Shown here: positions 9,887 to 20,877 of the stretch, piece after piece
Position numbering within the stretch: position 1 is the first letter of the stretch
Layout: each line of letters starts with the position of its first letter
Origin: Prorocentrum cordatum
Taxonomy: Eukaryota > Sar > Dinophyceae > Prorocentrales > Prorocentraceae
Reading direction: 5' to 3'
Length of the DNA: 64,000 bases
NCBI GenBank assembly: GCA_963575745.1
Contig: CAUYUJ010022515.1
Location: 1 to 64,000, forward strand
Notes under the pieces: generated by a model
Databases searched by the model: none
Told to the model about the DNA's origin: nothing
What the model saw: only the letters and a program-made list of their open reading frames with translations
Position numbers and translations under genes: made by a program

Positions 9887-10893
9887 GGCACACCCCTCAC
9901 ACGTTTCGTGGCCCCATAGGGAGCTCCACCGAAGGCCCAAATGGCTGCGTCCGCATGCCGCCGCCACCCAATTTTGGCACACCCCTCACACGTTTCGTGG
10001 CCCCATAGGGAGCTCCACCGAAGGCCCAAATGGCTGCGTCCGCATGCCGCCGCCGCCCAATTTTGGCACACCCCTCACACGCTTCGTGGCCCCCTGCTTC
10101 CGCATGCCGTGGACGTTTCGTGGCCCCATGGGGAGCTCCACCGAAGGCCCAAATGGCTGCGTCCGCATGCCGCCGCCGCCCAATTTTGGCACACCCCTCA
10201 CACGTTTCGTGGCCCCATAGGGAGCTCCATCTAAGGCCCAAATGGCTGCGTCCGCATGCCGCCGCCACCCCATTTTTGGCACACCCCTTACACGTTTCGT
10301 GGCCCCATGGGGAGCTCCACCGAAGGCCCAAATGGCTGCGTCCGCATGCCGCCGCCGCCCAATTTTGGCACACCCCTCACACGTTTCGTGGCCCCATAGG
10401 GAGCTCCATCTAAGGCCCAAATGGCTGCGTCCGCATGCCGCCGCCACCCAATTTTGGCACACCCCTCACACCGTGGCCCCATAGGGAGCTACACGTGGCC
10501 CACAAGGGAGCTCCACCGAAGGCCCAAATGGCTGCGTCCGCATGCCGCCGCCACCCAATTTTGGCACACCCCTCACACGTTTCGTGGCCCCATAGGGAGC
10601 TCCATCTAAGGCCCAAATGGCTGCGTCCGCATGCCGCCGCCCGCCCAATTTTGGCACACCCCTCACACGTTTCGTGGCCCCATGGGGAGCTCCACCGAAG
10701 GCCCAAATGGCTGCGTCCGCATGCCGCCGCCGCCCAATTTTGGCACACCCCTCACACGTTTCGTGGCCCCATAGGGAGCTCCATCTAAGGCCCAAATGGC
10801 TGCGTCCGCATGCCGCCGCCACCCCATATTTGGCACACCCCTTACACGTTTCGTGGCCCCATGGGGAGCTCCACCGAAGGCCCAAATGGCTGC
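9887..10893 (+). repeat. 89-bp tandem array, about 11 units
   Basis: Units begin GGCACACCCCTCACACG at 9,887, 9,976, 10,065, 10,188, 10,278, 10,367, 10,456, 10,563, 10,653, 10,742 and 10,832, giving periods of 89 or 90. Two units have small insertions (123 and 107). Variants CCACCGAAGG and CCATCTAAGG mostly alternate from unit 3 on, and a rarer CTTACACG/CCATGGGG variant recurs in units 5 and 11. This indicates higher-order duplication of blocks of units. The last unit stops 7 bases before the acceptor of the helicase-like exon, so the array lies in its upstream intron. Confidence 0.95.
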
Positions 10894-10900
10894 GGCCCAG

Positions 10901-11175
10901 GCGTGATCCTGGACTGCGGCCGCCACGAGGTCGGGAACGGCAAGAAGGAGGACGACGACTGGTGGCTGGAGCTCTACGTGCTGCTCTCGCGCGCCACGCG
11001 CCACGAGGATCTCCTGCTCATGCGGGCGCCGCTCATCGAGTTCTTCCTGGCAGGGCCGCCGGAGGGCTTGCGGAAGCAGCTGGAGCAGTTTGCAGCGCGC
11101 ACGAAGCGGTGCAGGAGGGAGGCGACGGCCCTCGCCAGAGAGCTGGGCTTCAGCGAGTTCATCCGCGAGGCCTGA
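10901..11175 (+). CDS. last exon of a helicase-like protein (orphan)
   Basis: The exon follows an acceptor GGCCCAG at 10,900 and ends at TGA 11,173-11,175. Its translation contains VILDCGRHEV, then DDDWWLELYVLLSRATRHED, then a basic helical tail. 'ELYVLLSRATR..DL' fits motif VI of superfamily-1 helicases (consensus YVALTRA/YVALSRA), as seen in the UvrD_C_2-type domain of RecD/PIF1-like proteins. Composition and third positions are gene-like. No other helicase motif (Walker A or B) is visible between the previous gene's stop at 8,345 and this exon. The rest of the gene is therefore absent, very diverged or elsewhere. The helicase assignment is tentative. Confidence 0.5.
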
Positions 11176-11807
11176 CCTGGGGAGCGGCCCCGCACGAGCC
11201 AGCGGCGCGCGCTGGTTGTCGCTGACGCTTGGATGACCCCAGCTCGTCGTCGGGATTTCTCGCCAGAGGATGGCCGGCGCCTGTCGGGGGATTTCACCCA
11301 GATCGCGCCATTTTCGCACGCCTCGCCACGCAGTACGGGGGTGCTATCCGTTGATTCAGAGTCGCAGTGGACAACCCCCGCGCGTCGATGGGATTCCCTC
11401 GGGATGACCAGACCGCGTCGGCGAGGACTTCCCGGGCACTTTCGCGCGGCGCCGCCTGCGCGCTGCATTCTGCGTGGCTCGCTGTCGGTCTGGAGGCAAA
11501 AACGTCTCCCCTCGTCTCTCGCTCCTCCTGCTTCCCATCGCTTCTTGACCGCGCGCTTCCCCGTCTCGTTTCTGCCGCTGCTGACCTGCCTTCGACATCT
11601 ACACGGCGTCTCCGTCACCTCTTCCTGCGTGCCCAGTAACAGGTCTCATGATGCGATGATGATACTGATGTGTTGGCTCGCCCCAGTGAGCTCTCCTCCT
11701 CCGCCCGCCACCTCCTGCCCGCGCTGCCCTGTGCCTCGTCCATGCAGTGGCGCGGTGCCTATGAGAAGAGGGGCCTAGTTTGCGTGCCCCCTCCTTCGTC
11801 TCATATC

Positions 11808-11865
11808 CGTGCGGTACTCGCAGCTGCATATGGTTGGGTCCTTCGCCAGGCTAAGTAAAACGAAT
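11808..11865 (+). repeat. dispersed repeat shared with 6,228-6,290
   Basis: TGCGGTACTCGCAGCTGCAT followed by GGTTGGGTCCTTCGCCA matches the upstream copy. Sequence 11,176-11,807 between the helicase-like exon and this repeat shows no gene. Confidence 0.7.
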
Positions 11866-11993
11866 CGGAGGATGGGGGGTGAAATCGCAGTGAAACGGAG
11901 ACCCCCCGCCGGGAAATCGGTTTCGGTTTCGTCTTCGTGTCGTGCGTGCGGGCGGGGTGAAGCTGCGCGTGATCCACCTGTAGCTAGGCCGAA

Positions 11994-12165
11994 GTAGGAG
12001 CGAAAGTCCGTTTCCGTCCGCTGGTGGCTGGGAGGTGTCCCAGTTGGGCCGGGCGGTGTCCCGGGTGTCATGGGTGTCAGTAGGAGCGAAAGTCTGTTTC
12101 GCGTCCGCCGGTGGCCGGGAGGTGTCAAGTTGGGCCGGGCGGAGTCCCGGGTGTCCTGGGTGTCC
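11994..12165 (+). repeat. tandem duplication, 86-bp period, two copies
   Basis: GTAGGAGCGAAAGTC starts at 11,994 and 12,080. Each unit carries GGAGGTGTC, GTTGGGCCGGGCGG and GTGTC..GGTGTC runs. Confidence 0.85.
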
Positions 12166-12212
12166 CTGGCGTCCCGGCGCTAATGGATGTCGCTAATTTC
12201 GTAATTCATTTT

Positions 12213-12590
12213 TTTTCGGCCCCTGCCGCGGGCTTTCTGATCCAATCCAGTTTAGCTTATCCAATCCATTTTGACCAACGCAATCCATCTTATCTTATCC
12301 AGCCCATACTGCCCAATCTTATCTTATCCCACCCAATCCAATCCAATCCACCCAACTCAATCCATCAATTCATTTGTTTCTGCGCCTGCGGCGGGCCAAT
12401 CCAATCCATCTGATCTTATCCAATCAATTTCGTCCAATCCAACCCATCTTATCTTATCCAATCCATCTTATCCGATCCAATCCAACCCACCCAACCCAAT
12501 CCATCAATTCATTTTGTCGGCGCCTGCGGCAGGCTTTCTTATCCAATCCAGCTTATCTTATCCAACCCATCTTGTCCAATCCAGAGAGAC
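12213..12590 (+). repeat. CCAATCCATCTTATC minisatellite, ~3 higher-order units
   Basis: Imperfect 5- and 10-mers (AATCC, CTTATC) organised into about three larger units. Each carries a GCGCCTGCGGC(A/G)GGC-like anchor, near 12,222, 12,384 and 12,519. Confidence 0.8.
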
Positions 12591-12593
12591 AGA

Positions 12594-12640
12594 AGGAGAG
12601 AGAGAGAGAGAGAGCGAGAGAGACAGAGATAAATAGAGAA
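12594..12640. repeat. (GA)n microsatellite
   Basis: GA dinucleotide run with occasional C. Confidence 0.9.
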
Positions 12641-12737
12641 ATGAGATCAAGGTGACAGGCTGGAGGTCAGTAAGGGTGGGCATTTGATCTCAATCCCCCT
12701 AACTTTATCGCCCGCAGGGCGGTCGTATACGTACGCG

Positions 12738-12870
12738 AAGCGCTGAGGCGAGAGCCACAGTGTGAAAACCACCCGCCTTCAATCCGTGAAACTCTGGTAT
12801 TTTTGAAAGAATGCGCGCGGCGCTAAGGCGAGAACCACATTTTGAAAACCACCCGCCCTCCATCTGTGAC
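12738..12870 (+). repeat. two further units of the CTAAGGCGAGAGCCACAG repeat
   Basis: CGCTGAGGCGAGAGCCACAG and CGCTAAGGCGAGAACCACA, each followed by GAAAACCACCCGCC. Homologous to 9,470-9,605. Confidence 0.7.
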
Positions 12871-12989
12871 AGTGTTGCCACTTTCTAAGCTTCAGAGTCA
12901 TACATGGTGAGGAAATCTCAGGCGAAACGCTCAGCCCGCCGCAAACACTAGCCTCGGGGTGCGACAGGGAGAAGTTATTCATCAGGAAA

Positions 12990-13190
12990 AGAAATGGACG
13001 AGGAGGAGGAGGATGAGAGGGAGGAGGAGGAGGAGGACAAGGAACAGAGGGCGGAGGAGGAGGAGGAGGAGGAGGAGGAAAAGGAGGAGGAGGAGGAGGA
13101 GGAGGAGGAGGAGGAGGAGGCAAAGGAGGAGGAGGAGGAGGACGAGGAGGAGGAGGAGGGAGGAGGAGGAGGAGGAGGAGGAGGGGCTCC
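12990..13190. repeat. (GGA)n purine tract
   Basis: About 200 bases of GGA/GAG triplets. Basic (Arg) and acidic (Glu) open frames here are compositional. Confidence 0.95.
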
Positions 13191-13432
13191 TCCGCGCTGT
13201 GTTCCCCCAGAGGGGACGCATGGCAGGGCCGCCCGGCCGGGCGAGCGCGGCGGGCTCCCGGGAGCGGCCGGCGCTCGGCGGGCCGAGTCGGGCCCCGGAG
13301 GGCGTGGGCGGCTCTCTGCGGCGCCAGGGCGCTGGCGCGGTCCTCGCCCTCGGCATGCGCTGCGAAGCCATCGCTCGTTTCACCTGGGAGGGGGCCGTGT
13401 CTCGAAGAAGGAAAAGCCTGATAAGCGTATTG

Positions 13433-13569
13433 AACTTTTGGCGCTCCGCGCGGATTTCTTGGATCCGCGCCTGGGCCCCCCGACGGCGCCTCCGGCGCCG
13501 CCCCTGGCGCGCTCCGCGCGTCAGGGAGGGGGCCAGCGCGAAGACATCCGCGCGGAGCGCCAAAAGTTT
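13433..13569. mobile_element. foldback element, family FB1, copy 5
   Basis: The cleanest copy. The left arm AACTTTTGGCGCTCCGCGCG pairs with the right arm CGCGCGGAGCGCCAAAAGTT (one gap), and the inner parts contain GGCGCCTCCGGCGCC and CTGGCGCGCTCCGCGCG. No coding capacity. Confidence 0.8.
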
Positions 13570-14049
13570 ATGCTCATGTGGTTTTTTCTGCTTCAAGTGT
13601 CGGCGAGCCCTGGCACGGCTCGTCACCCCCGTCGGGGAGCAAAAGGGTATCCTCCCGACAGGCGCTCCCCACCATATGGACAGTGGATCTCCTCCTGCGC
13701 CCTCCCTCCCCCTTCCTCCTCGCTGTCACAGCGCGTCCTCGCCTTCCTTACCAGCCGGAACCATATCACCCTGCCTTGGTGCTGATCTTACGGATTCCCT
13801 CGGTTTCTGAGGGCACATCCCTAAGATTGCCGTCGCCCTGGGCTTGCCGATCTTAGGGGTAGGGATAACTACGAAACCATCGGCAGGTTCCCTGAGGACT
13901 CTTTTTCAGCCTTCTGCCTGCACAGATGTCCATCCCTTTTTCGTTCTGTGTGTGTGGCCCTCTTTTTTCATGTGCGGGATCGTCACAGCGCGTCCTCGCC
14001 TTCCTTCTCTCTGCCTCCAGGCTGCGTCGTCCTGCCTCAGTGGCTCGGA

Positions 14050-14205
14050 GGAGGCAGAGGTACCGATGCCGCTGCCCTTCCCTCGGTTTCGCATTTTTGG
14101 GCCTCCTGGGAGGCCCTCGTCGCCACGGCTGGATTCGCCTCGAAATTCTAGTCCGAGCGCCCCCCAGGAGGGATCCTGGGAGTAGCGGGCGGTATCGATA
14201 CCTTT
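14050..14205 (+). repeat. dispersed ~155-bp repeat, copy 2
   Basis: Begins GGTACCGATGCC and ends near GGTATCGATACC. It shares GCTGGATTCGCCTCGA and the surrounding order with 3,005-3,160. Confidence 0.65.
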
Positions 14206-14615
14206 TGGTTTCCTTGGTGGCTCTCTGTCCTTCCTGGTCGCGCTCGCCTGTTCAGCTCGCCGTAGCGTCCTCCGTCCACGGTCATCCTCCCCTCCTCCTC
14301 TTCTCACTCTTCTTCCTCGCCTCTTCCTCTGATCCCCTTGCGTTTCCTGCTGTGTATCTCCTTCCCGCTCTCGTTTTCCGCCTCCTCCTCTCCTACTCTT
14401 TCTCGTCCCTGTCTTTTTCCTGGTGATCTTCCCGTTCATCGCTCTCTTCCTCTTCCTCGTCTCCCTCCACGTCTCTTCCTTCTCCTCCCCCTATTTCCCC
14501 CCCCGCTCGCGCCCTGCCTCCATCCCCGCCGCGAGCGTGCAAAGGACTGGGTCGCAATTGCTAGCGCGTGCTCGTGCACAAGGGCTGCCCAGGATCCCGG
14601 GTTGGGAGGCGGAGG
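14206..14615. other. pyrimidine-rich stretch without recognisable gene
   Basis: Mostly CT-rich sequence (CCTCTTCCTC...) with no exon-like frame. Confidence 0.4.
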
Positions 14616-14624
14616 GAGGATGCG

Positions 14625-14875
14625 AAGGAGGAGGAGGAAGATGAAGAGGAGGAGGAGGAGGAGGAGGAGGAGGAGGAGGAGGAGGAAAAGGAGGAGGAGG
14701 CAGGTTAGAAACGACGGTGCGATCTCCGTTCGCAGCATGGGGCAGCCAGTCAATCAGTCGGGATCAGTTGCAAAAGGAGGGATGATAAGGAGGACGGTGG
14801 ATAGTGCGAAGAAGGAGGAGGAGGAGGAGGAGGAGGGGGAGGAGGAGGAGGAGGAGGAGGAGGAGGAGGAGAGAG
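14625..14875. repeat. two (GGA)n tracts with a 110-bp spacer
   Basis: GGA tracts at about 14,625-14,700 and 14,810-14,875. The spacer shows nothing recognisable. Confidence 0.9.
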
Positions 14876-15349
14876 GGCTCGCCACGTTGCAGACATCCTT
14901 CACATCCCGAAGCCGAGTTTTTTTTTGTTCTGGAGTCTGACCTGCTGAAGGGTTCACCTGTGGTTGCCTTGGCTCGGGATGCGCAGCTGGCCATGGGGAC
15001 ATCCGGGTCGGGACATCAGGGGGGGGGGCCGTTTTTCTCCCTTGCCTGGCCAGCTTTTCTTTGTCGGCCCGTCCCGCGGTCCGAAGAAGGTCTGCGGTAG
15101 CTCGGCATTTGCTGCACTTTTCCCTCGCGACCTTGCCCCAGGGGGGGGGGGGGGGGCATCGGATCTCCAGGTCCGTCGACGCCGTCCATGCCCGCAGAGG
15201 CGCAGGGGCGTCCGCAGAGGCGCAGAGGCGGCCGGCCCGGCCTCGAGCGCGTGCCGGTCTGGCCGCCGCAGGCCTCCGTGCGCCGGGTGGAGGAGGAGGC
15301 ATGCGGCGGAGGAGGGCGAGGGGGGGGGATGAGGCTGAGGAGGTAGGAG

Positions 15350-15410
15350 ACAGGGGGGCAGGACGAGGAGGTCGAGGAGGACGAGGAGGGGGGAGGAGGA
15401 GGAGGATTAG
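15350..15410. repeat. (GGA)n tract on the 3' side of LINE-A
   Basis: GGAGGACGAGGAGG-type triplets. In LINE-A orientation this is (TCC)n. It matches the (TCC)n tract at the 5' end of the same element and may be the other half of the target site. Confidence 0.8.
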
Positions 15411-15538
15411 CACGCGGTGGAGGGCGCGATCCCTCCGTCGCCCGCGCACCGCGGGCGCCCGACCGCGGGGGGCCCCCAGGCTGGGAAGCCCCCCGACCGT
15501 GATGAGGCCGACCTCGAGCTCGTGGCCGAACTCGATGG

Positions 15539-17008
15539 TCAGGTCGGCTCCGCAGTGCCGCCCCAGCAGGCCCCCGTCTCAATCCGAGGGGCGCTCTCGG
15601 GGGGCGGACCTGCTGGGGCGGCGGCGCCCGCCTGGCGCTCGGCCCCGCTCGCGCCCGTCTCATTCCCAGGGGCGCTCTGGGGGGGCATGTGAGCGGGGCC
15701 AGCGCGCGCTCCAGCCTCGGCGTCCGCTTCCCAGCGGGCCCCAGCCTCGCCCCGAGGGGCGCTCTCGGGGGGCGGACCCGCTGGGGCTGCCCAGCTCCCC
15801 AGGCGTTCGGCCCCGCTAGCGCCCGGCTCACTCCCAGGGGCGCTCTGGGGGGCCCTGCTAGCGGGGCCTGCGCGCACGCCAGCTGCGGCCATGCCGATGC
15901 CACCATCGCCAGGCACTCCAGGTCCACCAGCATCTGGCTCACACGTCTCTGGCTCCAGTCGAGTGATCCTCACTGGCACTCTCGCAGAAACAGCTGGGGC
16001 CATACCTTTCGCCAGCCTTGCAAGCGCGAGCTTGCCCTTCGGGCCAACGTGCCCACACTCCTTGTTGAAAGTCGAAGGCCTGCACGTTGCCACCGTGCCA
16101 CAAGCCGTACACATAATGAATGGCGTATCCTTCGTGAGGTCTGCCTCTTTCTCCGTCCACAGCTTCACCAGCACATGCTTCTTCAGGAGCTGGTCGTTGA
16201 TCTCGAGGACGGGGGTGGTGATGTCCCCTGGGCACTCCGACTGCCTGCGAGACCACTTGCACCTCGTACACCACTGGTGTCCAGGAGGTCCCCGAAGATC
16301 ACACTCCAAGCGCGCTGCAACCATTCTCTTCTGAGCCTTGGGCGCTGGGCGGTTCGGCTTGGCCTTCCTGTGCGTGGTGTCCTCGCCGCCCATGCTGGGG
16401 CCAACCGCGGCCACCCATATCGCTACGCCCTCGACACGCTCGTGCACCTGCTTGAGCAAGTTCCTGTCCTCAACCTTGATGCGCGCCGATGCCGCTGCGC
16501 TCTTGGCCGCCCTGTCCGCGTACTTGTTGCCGAGCCAGTCGCGGTAGGCGAGGCCACTGCTGTGCATGTACTTCCTGGGAACGTGGGCTGCTATCTTGAC
16601 GACTGTGAGCCTCTGCTCGCCGAGGCCTCCAAACTCATCCAACAAGCGCCAGACCTGCTGCCACAGGTCTGCCCAGGCGAACCCGAAGCTCGTCGTCCGC
16701 TGCTGCCCGTACTCCAAGAGTCCCTTGACCACGAAGGCGCTGTCGGTGACGGCCTTCGCGGGCGGCATCGTGTACTTGAGCAGGTGCAGCAAGGCCGTCA
16801 GCTCACCTCCGTTGATGTCGACGAAAGGCGCGTCCAAGACCCCCGAGATCCCGACGTCGAGCTCGTGGGAGTTCTCCTTCAGCGCAATGACAGCCCAGCC
16901 GACCGAGGTGTACCTCTCGTGCTCCCCTTCGTAGGCGGAGCCGTCCAAGTACAGCGTGCCCGCAGGAAGCCAACCCTGTGCATTCACCAAGCCAGCAAAC
17001 TCGATCAT
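15539..17008 (-). pseudogene. LINE-A ORF2, RNase H and C-terminal part
   Basis: The frame gives LYLDGSAYEG (first catalytic Asp), GGELTALLHLL (Glu), VTDSAFVVKGL (Asp) and GNKYADRAAK (last Asp). These are the four acidic positions of type-I RNase H, which removes RNA from RNA-DNA hybrids. Two Cys clusters follow (WCTRCKWSRRQSEC and MCTACGTVATC...EC). The tail then repeats a ~46-residue unit twice (APGSEPGASGAER and APGNETGASGAER). It is out of frame with the upstream RT frame near 17,010. That is either an inactivating frameshift or a sequencing error. Confidence 0.8.
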
Positions 17009-17009
17009 C

Positions 17010-19211
17010 TCGAGCGGGCCTCACAATGTGCTGCGGGTACGGCGCCAAGCGCCGCTCAAGAAACACTCGGGTGGGGCCATCCGCCGCCTGCACATGTAGT
17101 TCCGCGATCTGTTTCGGTAACTTCAGCTCAGGAGGCCAGCCAACGCATTCACAATGCCGATGCAGTAGTGACCCGAACTGACCGCACTTGAGACACATAG
17201 GGTCCGCCGCGTACCCGCACTCGTACTTCCTGCTCTGAGACCACTGTCCACCCTGAATCAGGGACTCAAGGTAGCCGCGCTCCCGCGGCGTGAGGCGAAT
17301 AGCTTTCGTAGCCTTGACACTAGACACTCCACCAGCTCGGCTGTCACTGACCTCGATCGCACGCACAGCTTGACCGCCTGCTGGTGGCTCTTCTTCTGAC
17401 AGCTCAGGTGCTCCACCATCAAATTCAGAGTCAAGACACACCTCATCGAACACACTGCTGAACAGCTCAGACCATCCAGACTCCCGCCTGGCATCAACAA
17501 GAGCTGCCGCAGTGAGTGCAGTACCCATCTGATAGCCTGGTGGTTGCCCAGCCATCGGAGGGGCCATGACTCCAACGGCGAAGCGCACGGGCTGCTGAAC
17601 ATCCCGCTCAGGTCGACCTTCGCCAACCAGCGTGACAACCTGCTCCGCCTCGTTCTGTCCAATGTTAGAGGTGTCCACCACGTGGTACGGCTTCGTCTTG
17701 GCCACAGAGGTCGTCGGCACGCCCTGCTTGCCGACCAAGCCCTGCAGCTTCACCGTCCCTTTGTTGGTGAGGCGTACCAGAGGTTCCAGCACACCACCTC
17801 CAGTCAAGTGCCCATGTTCGGCCTGCTGGCCAACCTCTCTCCACTGCCATGCCTCTATCGCTCGCGCCAGAAGCCGCTTGACCGTCCAGGGAGCCACCTC
17901 GAAGACCTTGACCTTGTCACCTTCGTGGGTCTGCCAGACATCAGCCTCGATCACCTTCCAGCCCGCCCGAGCCAGAGTCATCTTGACAGCTGAGAAGGGC
18001 CCCTTGACTTGGCTCCAGTGCTCCGCCTGGCTGCGGTTGAGGCAGTGCTCCACAGCGTGCCGAGGAATCCACCGCTCCCAGGTCGCCCTGAGTAGAGTAA
18101 GCACTGGTCCTTCTGTAGCTCTTGTCATTGGGCCCAATCCTTTCGTCAGCATCAAAGTGAGGGTCCTGGAGCGGCCAGCTGTTGAAGGTGCCACCGCCGT
18201 GAAGACGAGGCTCCTGATCTTGCTGAGCTCCTCGGTCGCGCAGCCCGTCACGTTCAGCCCGTGGCTGACCGACGCTTCCAAACCACTGCGCGCAACCTTC
18301 CGCGCAGCCATTCTGCGCCCCTTTCCGCTTTTAAGCAGCCAAACCCGTCTAAGCCGAAGACCCGCTGCAACCAGCTTCTCTCTCCGCACAGCTCGAGGTA
18401 CACGCCGTCCACACGCGAAGTCAATGCCCAGGTTCCTCTCCTTGGCAACTGACTTAACTCCGAGAGACCTGCTCAGCCTAGCCGCCACCTCATGACGTGC
18501 CGTAGGCAGATTGCTGAGCACCCTGGACTTCGAGTCCGCTAGCTTCACGTCCACTGCCTCAAGGAGCGTCTGGAGCCTGAACGCCGCATCAGCCACTTCT
18601 CTCGTGATTCTGATCATACCGCCCACGCGGTGCACCATGATGTCGTCGACCACGACCGCAAGCTGAAGCGTTGGGTGGTAGGTCATCAGCAGGTCCAATG
18701 GCTTGATGAGCAGCAGCTTGAGCATCGTGGTGGCGAAACCATCTCCAGGGATCACGGACTGTTCCGAGAGTATCGTACCTGACAACGCCCTGCCCAAGCT
18801 GAGAACCCCCGGTGCGCGATATAATTCCAAGGATAAGTTAAGCTGCCACAGTGGGTACCCTGTGTCTATCGCAGCCTCAATTAGCCAGTGATGCCTGATC
18901 TGCTCGTACGCCTTCAGAAGGTCGAGGAGGATGGCCAGCGCACACCACCTCGAGGAGTCGCCACACTCCTCGCCCTTCGCTGTGGCCCACTTTGCGAATG
19001 CCGTTTGATGCCACACTGCCCGATCACACGCCCTGCCTTTGGCCGCCCACCAATACGGCCTGTCATTCAGAGCTTCCCACCGTCGAGCCACAATTCTGCG
19101 TGATCTCGCCTGGATTCTCGCATTCGCCATGCTGCAATGCTGACGGCAATCGGGCGTGCCCCGCCTAGTCTCTTTTGGGTGAAGCAAATCTTTGTCGTCA
19201 AGCTGGGCCAA
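17010..19211 (-). pseudogene. LINE-A ORF2, reverse transcriptase part
   Basis: Open frame with RT palm motifs: AILLDLLKAYEQI (motif A, Asp kept, near 18,910), IPGDGFATTM (motif B, near 18,745) and AVVVDDIM (motif C, catalytic DD, near 18,650). A thumb and connection region follows, then CLKCGQFGSLLHRHCEC, a Cys/His knuckle typical of LINE ORF2 C-termini. The fingers (with GGARPIAV) lie in a different frame around 19,070-19,330, so a frameshift separates them. Confidence 0.82.
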
Positions 19212-20543
19212 GTTGCCTCCTTCTCGATAGCCGAAATAATCTCTGCCAAGAGTTCAAGGCCTGCATAGTCCAACTCCAAGAACTGCCGCGGGCTGATCGC
19301 GTCGAAGGACGTGCCCGTCAGCACGGGGAAGGTCCTGGGCGTCTCCCGCAGCTCCTCGACGGACGGCTTGGGCGGTCGGTCCCCGATATCCCGAGGCCAG
19401 CGCACGGGGACTTGATGAAGATTGCACCGCCACCAGCGCCGCCACTCCTTCTCCAGCTCGCTGATCTCGCCCGCCAGATCGGTAGGCACGTGCAGCTCCT
19501 GCTGCTTCGCGGGGCTGGGGTCAAACCCGTTGGGGGCCTTCGTGATTGCATGGGGGCCGCCACCTCCGCCGAGCGACTGCTCCTCGATCCAGGCCTCGAA
19601 CTTGGTGCCGCGCTCGGCCATGTCGTGATCCGCCAGGTCGGAGGCCGCCTGCTTGGCGCCAGCGCTCAGCATCCTCAGCACGTCCGTGCGCACATGACTG
19701 ATGCGCAAGCTGCTGAGCGCATGCCACCACAGGCTCGCCACTGGAGCGGCTTCTGGGCACTGGTCAGCCAGCCCAGCTCCCATGTGCCTCTCCTGGACGA
19801 GCTTGGGCGCCTTTGCCACCAGCCTGCTCATACCTCGAAGAGCCTGAAGTCGTGCGAGGGGCTGCTCCACCTCTGCGGCCGCCAGCAACTCATTCGCCAC
19901 GCGGAAGAGCCAGGTCGCCTCGGCCGAGACCCGCGGCCATCTCGCACAGGACACTGGCAGGTCACGTACGCGTCGTACTTGGAGCTCACGTCCTCTGCCG
20001 CAGTACTTCGATGTGGTGCCCGAGATCTGGTAGACATCTATCCACTCACGCTCGGCCTGCTCAAGAAAGGCTTGCAGCGCCTTCGTCAGGTTCCCATGCT
20101 GAGCCAGCAACTTCTTCACTACCGTGGCCGTCTGCGTCCAGCCAGGTCCATGATCATCGCGTAGGCATCCTTGAGGTCGCTGCCGTGGGAACGCCTTGGG
20201 CATCATAGCCACCTTGATGAACTCCCTCCTCTTCGCCGCCTTGAGCGAGAGCAAAACAGGCCGATGCGGCCAGACAGCGGAGCCTTCCAGCACCTCGATG
20301 TCGCTCACCTCGAGGTCTGCCGAGATGATGAAGTAGTCTATGGCCCTGTTGGACTGGGCGCACGTCGGCACGACGGTACTCACCACCTTGCCATTGAAGA
20401 AACGCAGGACCCCGCTCGCCTCGAGCTCTTCCCTGGTGCAATTGAAACCGCCACCAATCAGGAAAGGTCTGTGGTGCTCACGAATTCGGCGAGCCACATT
20501 CTTGAGGATCGCAACGTTGTGCGGGTTGATGCCGGCCCCGCCC

Positions 20544-20583
<40 letters not shown>

Positions 20584-20870
20584 CCACGACCACACCTTCG
20601 GGCATCAACCCAGCTTGGTGTAGTGCCAGCGCTCGCCCCTCGCGGAGCACTGGGGGGGGGGGGGCGACCCAAGCATTGGAGCCAGCCCATGAGAAAGACG
20701 CGAGCAGGTCAAGAGCCCGCCAGTGGCGAGCCCGCCTGCCTCCGAAGGAATTGCTGGGGCTCCCGCTGCACGCCGAGGTCACTGTCTGGCACCGACCCGC
20801 TCATGCACTTGTCCAGGTTGCTGTGCGCATTCATATTGATGATGCAGACCTTGAAGATCTCGTCGCCACC
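19067..20870 (-). pseudogene. LINE-A ORF2, endonuclease and RT fingers
   Basis: EEP (AP-endonuclease-like) domain that nicks target DNA. Visible motifs are PFLIGGGFNCTREEL (normally GDFN, here the Asp is Gly), PTCAQSNRAIDYFIIS and WPHRPVLLSL in place of SDH. The likely N-terminus, VCIINMNAHSNL at about 20,866, is in another frame. An (AT)n microsatellite at 20,548-20,580 inserts alternating Tyr-Ile in frame. RT finger residues follow (EKEATWPSL, GGARPIAV) before a stop at 19,067. The loss of the GDFN Asp and of SDH suggests an inactive nuclease. Confidence 0.75.
20548..20582. repeat. (AT)n microsatellite inside LINE-A endonuclease
   Basis: About 17 AT units within the coding frame. They encode a Tyr-Ile string between VVVVC and EGGAGIN without breaking the frame. 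Confidence 0.95.
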
Positions 20871-20877
20871 TAGACCG

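Noticed and set aside
9887-10893. CRISPR-like array
   Set aside because: Units are 89-bp direct tandem repeats without unique spacers, in a eukaryotic genome.
13219-13400. Exon-like frame MAGPPGRASAAG...
   Set aside because: Both strands give comparable Arg/Pro/Gly-rich frames. No splice context or family, so not annotated.
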